Assembly (NCBI GenBank): GCA_028386065.3 | Contig: JAKUCV010005492.1 | Coordinates: 62,001-126,000, forward strand | Direction: 5' to 3' | From: Turnera subulata | Lineage: Eukaryota; Streptophyta; Magnoliopsida; Malpighiales; Passifloraceae | Length of the DNA: 64,000 nucleotides | In this document: in pieces, positions 11,453 to 22,946 of the stretch | Layout: every line of letters starts with the position of its first letter | Position numbering within the stretch: the first letter of the stretch is position 1 | The notes under the pieces: model-generated | The model's database searches: none | What the model was told of the DNA's origin: nothing | Seen by the model: only the letters and a program-made list of their open reading frames with translations | Made by a program: the position numbers and the translations under genes

Positions 11453-13245
11453 CTCTCCTCCAAAATCCTGTCCTGATACAAACTCTGTCTTGTATCCTAC
11501 TCCAGTGCAAAGTTCATGTTCTACTCTAATACAATTTCTAAGTCCTTTACCTACACCTACTTCCTCTGAAACCTTATCTCCACTCGCACCCCACAGTCCA
11601 CCATCCAGTCCTTCTCCTAGTCCACCACAGTAGCCCCCGAAAACACATAAGATGACTCTTCGAACAAATTGAAAACCTACAACCTGATACTCTCCATCCA
11701 CTCACTTTGTCAATTAACCACAAAGCCCACTAGTGAACCTAGCTCCTATACAGAGGCCAAAAAGTATAATGTTTGGAATCAAGTCATGTTAGAGGAGATG
11801 AATGCACTAATTGCCTACAACACTTAGGAACTAATACCATATGAGAATTCCATAAATCTAGTTGGTTTTAAGTGGGTATATCGAATCAAATGAAAATATG
11901 ATGGAACTATTGAACACTATAAAGCTCGACTAATGGCAAAAGGAATTCACCAACAAGAGTGTCTAGATTATAGAGAAATATTCAGTCTTGTTGTTAAGCC
12001 TATAACCATAAGAACTGTCTTATCACTTGCCTTGGGTCGCCAAATGGATCATTGGAGAACTAGATATTCACAATGCCTACATGGGCATCTGCAGGAACGA
12101 GCGTATATGACGCAACCACTAAGATTTTGTGATCAGCACAACCCTCACTTGTCTGCCTTCTCAAGAGGTATTTGTACGGTTTAACGCATGCTCCACGAGC
12201 TTGGTAATTCATGGCTAAGTGAGGCACTTGTTTCCTAAGGTTTTCAAATCTCTTGTTCAGATCCTTCCTTACTTATCTACAACCAGAACAATATTCAAAT
12301 TCAAATTTATTTACTTGTTGATGTAGATGACATTTTAGTTATAGGTAGTGATACTAGGGTTGTTCACAAACTAATTGAATTTTTAGGCGCCACCTTTTCA
12401 CTAATAGAACATGGAACACCTTCATACTGGCATTGAACTGCACTTTCTAAAGGATGGTGTGTGCTACTCACGTAACATAAATATACTCAGGCCTTGATTA
12501 GAAAAGTTGGGTTGGATCAATGTAAACCGGTGCTCATACCAGCCTCCGCAATGCAACATCAGCACACTGCTAAAGGTGTACCGATTCCTGATCCTATGAT
12601 CTACAGACAACTTGTCGGTTCTTTATAGTATCTTGCCATTATCAGACCTGACATTGCCTTTTCAATTAGCAAAGTTAGTCAATTTATGCATGCCCGACTA
12701 ATTAGCATCTAATTGTTGTCAAACATATTCTTAGGTATCTAAAGCGTACTGCCAGCTATGATCTACACATGCGACCAATGCTCTCCAATGATATTCATAT
12801 CTACACTGATGCAGATTGGGCAGGCAGCCCCGATGACAAGAAGTCAACTGTAGGTTTCTTTTTATTCTTAGACGAAAAATTGATAGCCTGGGCATCATGA
12901 AAGCAAAAAACAGGTCTTTGATGGAAGCAGAATACAAAGCAATTGCTGATGGAGCAACTAAAATGATGCGGGTTCAATCACTTCTGCTTGAGTTAGGAGA
13001 ATCAATACTGCCACCAACCATGTGGTGTGATAACTTGGGGGAACCTATCTTAGGTATAATTCAATACTACTTGCAAGAACTAAACATGTACAAATAGATT
13101 TGCACTTCATTAGAGAGCAAGTATAGCAGAGGAACCTACAAGTCCAATTCATTGGTTTGCGGATGTCCTCACCAAACCTTTGGCATCAACACGATTACTC
13201 TAGCTTCAAGACAAACTTAACCTAAGTACTATACAGGGTTAAGTT
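11453..13245 (+). pseudogene. Copia-1 reverse transcriptase and RNase H, decayed
   Basis: Continuation of Copia-1 pol beyond the nested Gypsy element. A Pro/Ser-rich linker (about 11520-11640) is followed by reverse transcriptase blocks GFKWVYRIK (near 11870), GELDIHNAYMG (near 12052) and LLVDVDDILVIGSD (12315-12360; the catalytic Tyr of YVDD reads Asp), then RNase H blocks DADWAGSPDDKKSTVGF (near 12810) and LMEAEYKAIADGA (near 12920). Stops and frameshifts are frequent. It ends just before the 3' LTR at 13254. Confidence 0.82.
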
Positions 13246-13253
13246 TGCAGGGA

Positions 13254-13435
13254 TATTAGGAGATAATGATGATTTGACGATAAGATAGAGTAATCTAGGT
13301 GTATATTGTACTCATCACATATCATCTAAGTGTTTATGTTTAGCTGTAATACTAATAGTGTTCGTATAATATAAGGTACTAGGACACCACTTGCATTGCC
13401 TCTATACCTCCCATGTAAAATTTACGCAAAACGCA
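13254..13435 (+). repeat. Copia-1 3' LTR
   Basis: Starts TATTAGGAGATAATGATGAT, matching the 5' LTR at 4879, directly after a purine-bearing stretch (TTTGCAGGGA) that may be the polypurine tract. The right end is placed at CGCA (13435) by comparison with usual CA ends; no flanking duplication was found, so this end is uncertain. Confidence 0.6.
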
Positions 13436-14041
13436 TTATTTTTTGGTAGTGTTAGATACTTCTTAATTACTATGTCTTTGATCTCTCTTAGCTTTTTTCT
13501 AATTAAATTTGGATTTTATCGATCAAATAGTGCTATAGCTCCTTGCTTATTATAATGCTATCGTGTTGTTTGTACCTAGAAGAAGATATAGATAGAGATG
13601 GGTCAACTGATTCAGAGGTACTAATGTGATTTTATCACGAACCATCCAATAGTGCTACGGTTCCCTTTTTTTTATGCCTCTTTTTTCTTGTACTAGTACT
13701 TGAAGTTTCCATTACTTCTGCTAATTTTTTGTCTACATTATTTCTGCTAATTAAGCGAACAAAAAATGTATATTATTAGCATCCAAAAACATGTAGATCC
13801 GATTAAAAAGTGTACAATAGCACCCAAACAAGTCATAACAGTTCGACACAAGTAACGCTCGCCTCATTCACTAAATTTATGAACGAATGATGTCCTACTT
13901 TTTTTTCCTAATCTAGATATGCTCTTTCTTCTTCTCATTCTCTTGCAGTGAAATGAGATATTTATATGATATGAATCCATGTCCAAAAGGAAAAATAATT
14001 TTTTAAAAAAGAGAAAATAAAAAGGATGTACGAATATATAC
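13436..14041. other. No gene recognised
   Basis: AT-rich spacer between Copia-1 and the LINE. No ORF, RNA gene or element ends were recognised. It ends at the LINE target duplication. Confidence 0.5.
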
Positions 14042-14056
14042 AAAGCTTACGGGACT
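14042..14056. repeat. LINE target-site duplication, left copy
   Basis: AAAGCTTACGGGACT, repeated exactly at 22932-22946. Upstream text (GATGTA, then an AT-rich stretch) is also similar at both sites, so the duplicated target may have been up to about 32 bp. Confidence 0.8.
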
Positions 14057-14455
14057 GAGAGGTCCCAAATCTGTTTAGGAGTCTCAAGGTTTCTCTCTGA
14101 CGGTGCCCGTAGGTTTAGGTTTTCCCTACATCTTCGGGTAGTCTAGGACAATGATTTCTGAGTTTTTTGTCATGATCTATGAGTTCTCCTTCATAGATTT
14201 ATTGTTATTGTCTCTCCTTTGAGAGTGTTTCTTTGACTCATTCGCTTTTCTTTTCAATCTTTCTATTTTTTCCTATCTCACTTTTACTCTTTGTGTTTTA
14301 ATGTTTCCTTCCAATTCTCTTATTCATTCACGTGTATTTATGTTCTTTGCTTCTCCATGGATTTCCATTCGCCACCATTTGGATCTGGGACCCTGCATTG
14401 AGGGGCATTTGCTTTCTTGGTGTGTGAATCCTAGATTTTTGGGGGATTGGTTTGG

Positions 14456-15304
14456 ATGGCGGCGGTGAGTTCTTCTGCGCAGATTGACAAAGGCAAAGTA
14501 ATTGTTATTGAATCAACCGATGATGAAGTGGTCTTGTTAGATGAAACATATATTGCAATTGCATATCCTTTCCATTATCTCTTGGTCAGGGTCCATGGAT
14601 CTAAGCATTTAAAGCCTCGTGCTTTCACTAATGTTATGCGAGATTTGTGGAACTCTACAAAAGGACTTGAGATTACTCAAATTGAATCAAACCTTTTCCT
14701 TCTTTAGTTTAATGCCAAGGGAGATTTATCATCAGTTCTGAAGGGAGAGCCTTGGTGTTTTGACAAACGTCTTATCCTTCTGAAACAGGTCTCTGGTGCT
14801 GAGCATTATCACAAAATCCCATTATAGGATTGTCCCTTCTGCCTTCAGCTTTATGATGTCCCTATGGCCTTCCGTACGAAACGTCATATTCAACTTCTGG
14901 CTACCCGTCTTGGTGCTTTCAGCGGGTTTGATGAGCGTAGTCCAATAGGCTGGGGGAAGTATATCCAGGTTCGTGTCATCCTAGATGTAACAAAACCATT
15001 AAAGTGAGAAATACTGGGTCGAAATTCTAACGGTCAGACCTTAAATTTTCCTAGTCAAGTAAGAGAAGCTACCTAATTTCTACTATGGTTGTGGTGCGAT
15101 TGGCCATCTGGTGCGAGAGTATGACAAATGAGGTGTTGCCAATTGTGATGATGATCAAGACTACCCTTATGGTGATTTCCTTAGAGCACCCCAGACAAAG
15201 GTTTTCATATCTCAAATTTCTACCATGGCACAGACATCGTTTCCTCTAACCTACAAAAATCCTACTCCTCGGCAAATCTCCACTGTTCCCTCTGGCTCAT
15301 TTTT
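14456..15304 (+). pseudogene. LINE ORF1, first part
   Basis: RNA-binding gag-like ORF1 of the LINE. From ATG at 14456 it reads through a DUF4283-type region (VMRDLWNSTKGLEITQIESN near 14630-14690, then GEPWCFDKRLILLKQ near 14745-14790 and WGKYIQVRVILDVTKPLK near 14950-15005) and into a decayed zinc-knuckle segment around 15070-15130. A TAG near 14705 and several later breaks make it non-functional. The frame stops at Copia-2 and resumes at 20007; joining the flanks after removing one copy of the ATTTT duplication keeps the phase. Confidence 0.78.
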
Positions 15305-15455
15305 GTAAAGAGTGAATACCAGGATGCCCTAATGTGACGATCTTGTGTTGTTTATATTGAGTTAGAGTACAAGTGTTTAATACAATGTAGACTTCTAATG
15401 ACTTAACATGATATGGTTACACAACTAATATACAGATAACACCTATCATCTAATA
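15305..15455 (-). repeat. Copia-2 3' LTR
   Basis: 151-bp LTR; matches 19856-20006 at 146 of 151 positions by eye. Confidence 0.88.
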
Positions 15456-17701
15456 CTCCCTCGCAATTTGAGGGTGGTGGAGCAGACCAAACTCAAATTG
15501 GTCTTAAGCAGCTGAAAGCTAGAAGTGCCCAACGATTTGGTGAAGATGTCTGCTATTTGCTTAGTCGAATCAATGCGTAGAACCTGTATTCGTTCCTGCT
15601 GAATGCGTTCGCGAATAAAATGGAGATCTATCTCCAAATGTTTTGTTCGTTGATGTTGAACCGGGTTGTTTGCTAGGAACGTAGCTGAGAGATTATCGCA
15701 GTGCACAGGTGTAGGCTGCAAAACAGGGCTGCGAAGCTCGTGGAGAAGATTGTGCAGCCAAGTTATGTTAGCCACCACACTTGCTAAGGCCCTGTACTCC
15801 GATTCAGCACTGCTGCGAGACACGGTTGGTTGCTTCTTAGCTGACCAGGAAACCAAATTGCTCCCGAGGAAAACACAATATCCAGTGGTTGATCGCCTTG
15901 TATCAATGCACCCTGCCCAATCCGCATCACTGTAAGCAACCATGGATTGGATGGCAGTAGGTCGAAGAAGAAATCCAGAAGTGCTAGTGCCGGCAAGATA
16001 ACGCAACACACGCTTGACCGCCTTCCAATGCTCCGTACTTGGGGCATGCATAAATTGACAAACCGAGTTGACAGTATAAGAAATGTCTGGCCGGGTAAAT
16101 TTCAAGTATTGAAGAGCTCCGACCACGGTGCGATATAACTTTTACTCATTAGCAGAAAGCAAGACACCGTGATTAATAGATAAAGAAAGTTTCGACTGCA
16201 TTGGTCTTGGTGCAGACTTGAGCTCTTCGAAACCCGCACGCTCAAAGATGGAGGTAAGGTACTTTTGTTGATGCAAGAATAACCCATCACGTACCCTGGA
16301 AACCTGAATGCCGAGGAAGTAATGGAGATCCCCGAGATCAGTCATTGAGAACTCTTGTTTGAGAAGAGTAAGCAAACTACACAAGAGAGCAGAAGTTGAT
16401 GCCGTTAAAATTATGTCGTCAACGTATAACAACAAATACGCGACACCCTTTGGAGAATGAAAAGTGAACAAAGATGCGTCTGAGTGAGTAACCGTGAACC
16501 CGTTTGCCACTAAGAATGATGCAAAACGTTGATACCAGGCACGCGGTGCCTGCTTCAATCCATACAAAGCCCTTTGTAACTTACAAACATACCCTGGGTG
16601 TGCGTGATCTTCAAAACCAGGTGGCTGGTGCATATAAACTTCTTCACGTAAAAAGCCATTTAAGAAGGCATTTTTAACATCTAATTGCCTTATAGCCCAG
16701 CCGCGAGAAATAGCTATGGAGAGAACCATGCGAATAGTGGCTGGTTTCACCACCGGGCTGTAGGTTTCTTCAAAGTCTTCTCCTGCCATTTGCGTGAATC
16801 CTTGGGCAACAAGGCGAGCTTTATGCCTTGCCAAACTGCCATCAGAATTGTACTTCTTGCGGTATACCCAACGTGAACCAACAATGTTCACAGATGGTGG
16901 TGGTAGTGGTACTAAAATCCAAGTGTGATTGTCTTTCAATGCCTGGTATTCATCATTCATGGCTTGGCGCCAAGACTCGTTCTTTGAGGCCTGAGTATAA
17001 GTGCGGGGAATAGAATCCGTAGTGGAGGTGATGTTGGCGTATTTTGGATTGGGTTTACGTATGCCATCTCGCAATCGAGTGATCATACACGTTGGAGCAG
17101 GAACCAAAGGAATAGATGCAGCGGGTTGAGAGGAGGAGGAGGACATGGGAGAAGTTGATGAAGTAGGATGTGGTGTCGAGGTATCTGGAGGTGAGGTCTG
17201 ATGTGTGTTGTTTGGAGCTGATGGAGGTGAATAGGATACGGGCGAAGAGAGGACAGGAGGAGAAGTGTATTGGTTTCGAATAGAGTTTGGTGAATCAGAT
17301 AAGGAACGTGGAGATTGTGGTGGAATAGAAGTGGAAGGTGTTGGGATTGGAGATAGAGATGGAACTAGTGCAGTAGATAGACGTGTCACTGCCATTGGGT
17401 CAAAAGATAAGTCTGGAGGTGGAGTTTGTATAGGAGAGGGTTTGTGGGCAGGAAAAGAATTCTCATTGAACACAACATTCCTGGAAATAACAACTTTGCG
17501 TGAGATAGGATTAAAACATCGATAGCCTTTGTGATCATGCGACAAACCGATAAAGATATGAGGATCAGATTTCGGTGACAACTTATGATGACCGGATCCC
17601 ATATTGAGAGGATAGCATTCGCATCCAAAAACACGTAGTTGATCAAACTTAGGTTCCCGACCATGAAGTGTTTGGAAAGGACTACACCACTTTAATGACA
17701 C
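15446..17701 (-). pseudogene. Copia-2 integrase C-terminus, reverse transcriptase and RNase H
   Basis: Two long minus-strand frames in the same phase separated by one TAA (near 16140): 17701-16142 (519 codons) and 16126-15446 (226 codons). Blocks in order: integrase tail (FQTLHGREPKFDQLRVFGCE), a Pro/Ser-rich linker, reverse transcriptase (GSRWVYRKKYNSDG; RQLDVKNAFLNGFL; LLLYVDDIILTAS with the YVDD catalytic motif intact), then RNase H (YSDADWAGCIDTRRSTTGYC; SSAESEYRALASV; QHQRTKHLEIDLHFIRER). Apart from the one nonsense codon the polymerase region looks intact, so the damage is recent or slight. The frame reaches the edge of the 3' LTR, as is normal for Copia. Confidence 0.92.
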
Positions 17702-18910
17702 ATGAGGTAAACGATTGTGAACAAAGGTGACATACTGTAAGGCCTCGACCTAAAAAATAGGAGATAAGTGAGCTTGGAAAAGCACAGCACGAATAGAGTT
17801 GAGTAAGGATCGATGTTTGTGTTCAGCCATTCCATTCTGTGGATGACTATAGGGACAAGATAGACGTTGTAGAATACCATGTTCTTGAAGATAAGAATCA
17901 AATTTGTTGTTACAAAATTCAACGTCCCCCGTCACTTTGCAGAAACCGTATAGAAAGATTAAAGTGGTTGCGAATCTCAGCATGCAAAAAACAAAATTTG
18001 TCAAAAACTTCATGTTTATTGCGCAATGGTTAAACCCAACAAAATTTCGAAAGCTCATCAAGAAACAAAACATAGTACTTGTAGCCACTAAAGGAAGAAA
18101 CAGGTGATGTCCAGACATCACAATGTAATACATGGAAAAGACCTAAACTAGGTTCTAAGGAAGAAGGGTAAGGCAATTGAGTTTGTTTCCCTTGTTGACA
18201 GGCAGAACAAAAATCACTCGCTTTATTATTAGAAGAAAACATTGTTGAAAATTGTTGAGAAAACTGCTGCATGACGGGAAAGCCGGGATGGCAAAGCCGA
18301 CGATGCTAGAGAGAACTGGAGACTTGAACACTAGAAAACACTTGAAAAGAGGAAACGCTTGGAACAGCAACTCGGATGGACTAAAGAGAACCAGGGTCAT
18401 TGCACCGTATCAGTTGATCCTGAAGTGTTGACCCTTCACAGAGAAACCAAGAGAGTCAAAGATAACATAACATGAGTTATCAAATTCAAACCGCTTAATA
18501 GAAATCAAATTCTTTGTTAAACGAGAAACAACCAGAACATTTAAAAAGCGAAAAATAGAAGAACCAATGCAGAAAAATTTTACACCAACATGAGTGATGG
18601 TGAGGAACATACCATCACCAACTTGAACCGAATCGGTTCCAGTGTATTCTTGATAGGAATCCAGGGAAGTGGTGGAGTTAGTCATATGACTAGTGGCTCC
18701 GGTGTCTGCATACCATACTGGATTTTGTTGTTCATGAAGGCCAGCATATGATCGCTGAGGATAGTGGCGAGTAGTGTGATTATAGGCATCACAAAGCTGG
18801 CACTGAACCGGAGGTGGACCAAGAACAGAATTGTGAGAACGAGATTGACGATCGAAGGAGTCAGTGGATGGCCGAGAAACACCATAGGAAGGAGGACGTG
18901 GAGAGGAGTT
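17702..18910 (-). pseudogene. Copia-2 zinc knuckle, protease and integrase core
   Basis: Broken frames between gag and the polymerase ORF. Visible are a CCHC knuckle whose last Cys is replaced (CQLCDAYNHTTRHYPQR, near 18760-18810), the protease active site VWYADTGATSHMTN (near 18680-18725, Asp-Thr-Gly intact), the GAG-pre-integrase/zinc region (SACQQGKQTQLPYP, near 18170-18210) and integrase core text (VLFLDELSKFCWV and SCPYSHPQNGMAEHKHRSLL). Frameshifts and stops split these, with the worst damage in the integrase between 17740 and 18130. Confidence 0.85.
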
Positions 18911-19774
18911 TCAGTTGGAACGAGAAGCATTATTAGAATAAGAACCGAATCCACGACCACCTCTCCCCCCTCGACCACCGCGCCCACCGCCTCCACGGCG
19001 TCCTTTTTGGTGAGTAAACAGAGCCTGAGAGGAGTCGATGAGAGGAGGAGTGGAGGAGGAAGAGGCTTTAACCTTACGAGCTTCCTGGGCAAGAAGCATG
19101 GACCGTAGTTCAAAGAAAGAAGGTAAAGGAGATTTGGAGGTGAGGAGAGTGACTATGTCATTGTAATCATCGGGTAAACCATCTAGAATTTGCATAATTA
19201 TATCATCGTCACTTAACCTACGACCAATAAACTCTAGATTATCCGCAATATTGCGAATGGAAAGAAGGTAATCAAACATAGACTGGGTGCCTTTCTTAGA
19301 GTTTATGAAAGCTGACCTATACTCCATATATCGGGCTTGAACATGATCATGGAAGAGCTGTTCAACCGATAACCATACCTCACGCACAGTAGGAAAAATT
19401 TCAGGACAAACAACATGTTTTAAAAGACCAGGGCTAATGGTGGCATAAATCCAAGTCACTAAGGTACTATTGATTTGCTGCCATTGAGTATATAAAGGGT
19501 TGGGTGTAGGTGGTGCGTCAGGAGTGGCAGAAGGGAGAAACGCGTCAGGCTGCACACCAGTTCCATCTATATGCTCCAACACCTGATGAGATTGGAACAC
19601 GATATAAAGGAGACTTTGCCATACGAGGAAGTTACTGAAGTCTAACCTAGCAGGGACATAATTTCGAATGTTGCTGACGCTAAGAACAGAGTGAGCAGGA
19701 GCAACAATGGAAACCATAATAGAAGCAGCAGAAGAAGAAAGAGAACCAGAAAGGGTGGAAGGCTGGGTAGACAT
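18911..19774 (-). pseudogene. Copia-2 gag (UBN2-type)
   Basis: 287-codon frame starting MSTQPSTLSGS. It has the plant Copia gag (UBN2) layout: NYVPARLDFSNFLVWQSLL near the start, TWIYATISPGLLKHV, ARYMEYRSAFINSKKGTQSM, and LDGLPDDYNDIVTLLTSK, followed by a Gly/Arg-rich nucleic-acid-binding tail (about 18950-19020). It forms the virus-like-particle shell in active relatives. A stop at 18911 falls before the zinc knuckle, where an intact gag would continue, so a frameshift or nonsense change separates it from the downstream part. Confidence 0.88.
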
Positions 19775-19855
19775 GACTAGGGAAAAAAAAAAGAAAAAAA
19801 GAAGGAGTAAAGAGTATAACAGGAGTCAAAGAACGAGCACCTGCTCCGCTACCAT

Positions 19856-20006
19856 GTAAAGAGTGAATACCAGGATGCCCTAATGTGACGATCCTATGTT
19901 GTTTATATTGAGTTAGAGTATAAGTGTTTAATACAATGTAGACTTCTAATAACATAACATGATATGGTTACACAACTAATATACAGATAACACCTATCAT
20001 CTAATA
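19856..20006 (-). repeat. Copia-2 5' LTR
   Basis: 151-bp LTR, followed (minus strand) by the primer-binding site at about 19843-19855. Such short LTRs leave little room for a promoter; no clear TATA box was picked out. Confidence 0.88.
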
Positions 20007-20935
20007 ATTTTTACCTCAAGAGGTTCCGACCCTTCACAAACCTCATCCACCTAAACCTCTGAACCTTGACTCTTTGCTTGGTGCTCTTCCTTCATCAGAT
20101 ACCCTACTTTCTCCCATCTCTACGTCCCTAGTTTTTTATATTCAGCTCACTTCCCCTCCTAATCCTTCAACTATCACTCTCCCTTGCAACCCCTCTACTA
20201 CTCTAATACCACCTACATCATCCCTACCTATTCCCTCTGAAACATCTTCTTTAACAGACAGACCTATACCCACCCCGCCAACTTCTGAACCAGTACCCCA
20301 AATGCCATTTACTCTAATCAAGTTACCAAAACTAGCAATCATACAGACTACAACCTTACTATTGGAGCCCAATCTCTCCAGCTCTCTTTCCCCGCTTTCC
20401 TTCTCGATTGGCTCCTTGTCCAACCCTAGTCCTGTCAAGAAAAGAGGCTCCAAAAAAGTTATTTAAAAAACCATCACTTCCATGGTCTCTCACACCATCT
20501 ACACCTTCGACACCCTCCAACCTGACCCCAAACATATATACAATTCACAATTCCACTTCATTACAGCAACCTACTACCTCTAACCCTCAATCTAGTCCTA
20601 TTTTACCATCACATGTTTCCTCAAACACCATTACTTCATCCACAACCCTCATCTCTCATCCCTCTCCATTGAGTGATATTCCTTTTGTTAACTCCATATT
20701 GAAGCGCACATGGCGTCGTTTGCCCAGGGTAACACCTTTGTCACACATAGTAGCCGAGAATACCTCATGGGGTAAGAGAAACTTGGAATTGATTGATATT
20801 GAGGTAGTACAAATGGATTTTGATCCAGTTCAAAAGCGCACCAAAGGTGGTATGAATGTCGGTGCATCGGTGGAAGATTCGGCGGAGCTGGTGGAGGCTG
20901 CTGGACAAACCCACCAGGCACAACGAGAGCTGTAG
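20007..20935 (+). pseudogene. LINE ORF1, second part
   Basis: Continuation of LINE ORF1 after Copia-2. Pro/Ser/Thr-rich linker over 20040-20700, then the typical plant L1 ORF1 tail with ILKRTWRRLPRV (near 20695), SWGKRNLELIDIE (near 20770) and a Lys-rich end. A stop near 20465 and a frame change separate two open stretches (20074-20466 and 20408-20935). The tail ends next to the ORF2 start. Confidence 0.72.
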
Positions 20936-22860
20936 CATAGAACTGCCGCGGGCTTCGGAATCTGCCGGTAGAGAGCGTTGCTTGAAATTCTTCGGTTTGA
21001 GTGTCCCGCCTTGGTCTTTCTTTCGGAAACCAAACTGTTCTCTTTAAAATTTCGTCGTTTGAATAATAAACTGAGATATGTTAATTCTGGTGGTGTTAGA
21101 CTGTGACACGTCCAGTGGTGGCCGTAGTGGTGGCTTGGCATTATTATGGTTGGATTCTCTGGACCTAACATTGCGCTCCATGCCCCTCCATCATATGGAT
21201 GCATAAGTCAAATGTGTCGATTCTACACTAGACTGAAGGTTTACTACTTTTTATGGGTGGTCTGATAATTCACAGAATTTTCAGAGTTAGTCTCTACTCA
21301 AATCACTTTCCTTGAATTGTTCCTTACCTTGGATTATCATGGGAGACTTCAATGAAATATTACATGTCCATGACAAGGTAGGTGGTCGAATATGAGATTA
21401 TCGAGCTATTGATGGATTTAGGGATGCGATGCGTGATTGTAACCTCGTGATTTGGGGTACTGTGGAAATCTTTTTACTTGGACGAATGGACAATTTGTCC
21501 CAGAAGATATTCAAGAAAGATTAGATAGGGGGTTGTCAATGCAATCTTGGTTGGATCAGTTTCCCAATGCCCGTATAATCCACTTAGCTCGCACACATTC
21601 TGATCATTCTCCCATTCTGTTGCGTACTGATAAGATTTTGCCATTTGAGGAGAAGAAAGAGAAGCCGTTCAGGTTTGAATCCATATGGGAAGGAGATGAT
21701 TCTTTTCATTCAGAGGTGATCACTGCTTGGGAGTTGTTTTCTTTTACCCGAGGGAACTTGTGAGGAGCTAAACCATGCAACCAGAAAATTCTGGTGAGGA
21801 AAGGATAATGGTGATAGAGGCATTCATTGGCTATCATGGGACAGATTATATCTGGCGAAGCAATATGGTGGATCGGGATTTAGACATTTGGGAGTCTTCA
21901 ATCAAGCAATGTTGGCAAAGCAAGCCTAGAGACTTATACAACATCCTTCATCTTTGGTTGCTCAAGGCTAGGTATTTTCCCCGGTCACATCTATTACATG
22001 GCAAGTTGGGATTTCAGCCGAGTTATGTATAGAGAAGTGTCCTGTCAGGGCGTGATTTGTTGCGTTTGGGTGGTGGATGGGTGATTGGAGATGGACATAT
22101 TGCACGAATCCTTAATGACAAATGGATCTTGCGGCATAACTGCTATTTACCCATTACTAATAATGCTCCAGTTTATCTTTTATTACAGGATTAGGCTAGG
22201 TCATGGGATCAACAATTAATTACAAAGGGTTTTGCTCGTGAGGAGGCACAAGCTATTTTGCAGATTCTGCTTTGCACATTCATTTTGGTGAATTTTTTTT
22301 TTTTTCTACTGGCCTCATACTTCTTCCGGCACATACACGGTCCAGAGTGGTTATCATCTTGCATTAACCAATCATCTCAATTATTCCTCAGATTCTACAC
22401 TCTAGAAAATTATTTGGTCCCTGTTCTTCTCACCGCGTGTTAAACACTTCTTTTGGCATTTAACACGCAGCATTCTCCCACTTCAGCCTCTGTTAGTTCA
22501 ACGGCACATCCTGATCTCATAGATTGTCTATTTTGTTCCCTTGAAGCTGAAACGATGACCCTTTTTTTTTTTTGGGAATGTAGTCTTGCTCAGAAGGTAT
22601 GGCACCAATGCGGAATTGTTTTTCCCGCGCCTCCTACTTAACAATTTTTGGGCATTGGTTACAGCTTGTTGAGCAACAACATACACACATGGAGATTTAA
22701 ATATAGATTATCAACCTATGGGCTCTATGGAAAGCGAGAAATGATCTAGTCTTTAATCTAAAGGCTGCTTCCTACAGTAATATTATTGCCATGGGAGCCA
22801 AAGACTATCAGTTCATGGTAGTCCGAATGAAAAGTCGGGATTCTTAAAAAGAAAAAAAAG
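20936..22860 (+). pseudogene. LINE ORF2: endonuclease and C-terminal part, polymerase core deleted
   Basis: ORF2 starts in the APE-type endonuclease with NCRGLRN near 20940 (the preceding Trp codon reads TAG) and continues through GRSGGLALLW (near 21120) to NLFTWTNGQF (near 21465) and SDHSPILLRTD (near 21600), which are C-terminal endonuclease motifs. At about 21765 it jumps straight to the region downstream of the polymerase (LWLLKARYFPRSHLLHGKLG, near 21955-22015), and then to the zinc-binding RVT region (CLFCSLEAETM, near 22530; ECSLAQKVWHQCGI, near 22580). The reverse transcriptase palm and fingers are missing. Several stops are also present. No motif of a C-terminal RNase H could be confirmed. 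Confidence 0.75.
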
Positions 22861-22931
22861 AAGCTTACGGGATTGTGGGGATTTGGGGGGTTGAGAGTTA
22901 TTTATGTAACTTTGATGTATATATATATTAA

Positions 22932-22946
22932 AAAGCTTACGGGACT
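22932..22946. repeat. LINE target-site duplication, right copy
   Basis: AAAGCTTACGGGACT, identical to 14042-14056. Confidence 0.8.

Larger units (their letters stand above)
15305..20006 (-). mobile_element. Copia-2, complete but decayed LTR retrotransposon
   Basis: 4,702-bp minus-strand Copia element inserted in LINE ORF1. The two 151-bp LTRs (15305-15455, 19856-20006) differ at five positions by eye, about 3%. The flanking duplication is ATTTT (15300-15304, 20007-20011). Immediately inside the 5' LTR (minus strand) TGGTAGCGGAGC matches 10 of 12 bases of the tRNA-Met primer-binding site, and a GCGAGGGAG polypurine tract precedes the 3' LTR. Gag, protease, integrase, reverse transcriptase and RNase H are all present in canonical Copia order. 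With only a few breaks it is the youngest-looking coding element here. Confidence 0.9.
14057..22931 (+). mobile_element. L1-type LINE, interrupted by Copia-2
   Basis: A non-LTR retrotransposon bounded by a perfect 15-bp TSD. Removing the nested Copia-2 leaves about 4.2 kb, shorter than an intact plant L1 because the reverse transcriptase core is missing. Order: 5' UTR (14057-14455), ORF1 (14456-15304 and 20007-20935), ORF2 endonuclease (about 20936-21760), ORF2 C-terminal part (21775-22640) and an A-rich 3' end. A third partial copy of the target text (AGCTTACGGGAT, near 22863-22874) follows an A-rich run at 22840-22860, so the true 3' end may lie there and the last 70 bp may be later filler. 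Confidence 0.82.
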
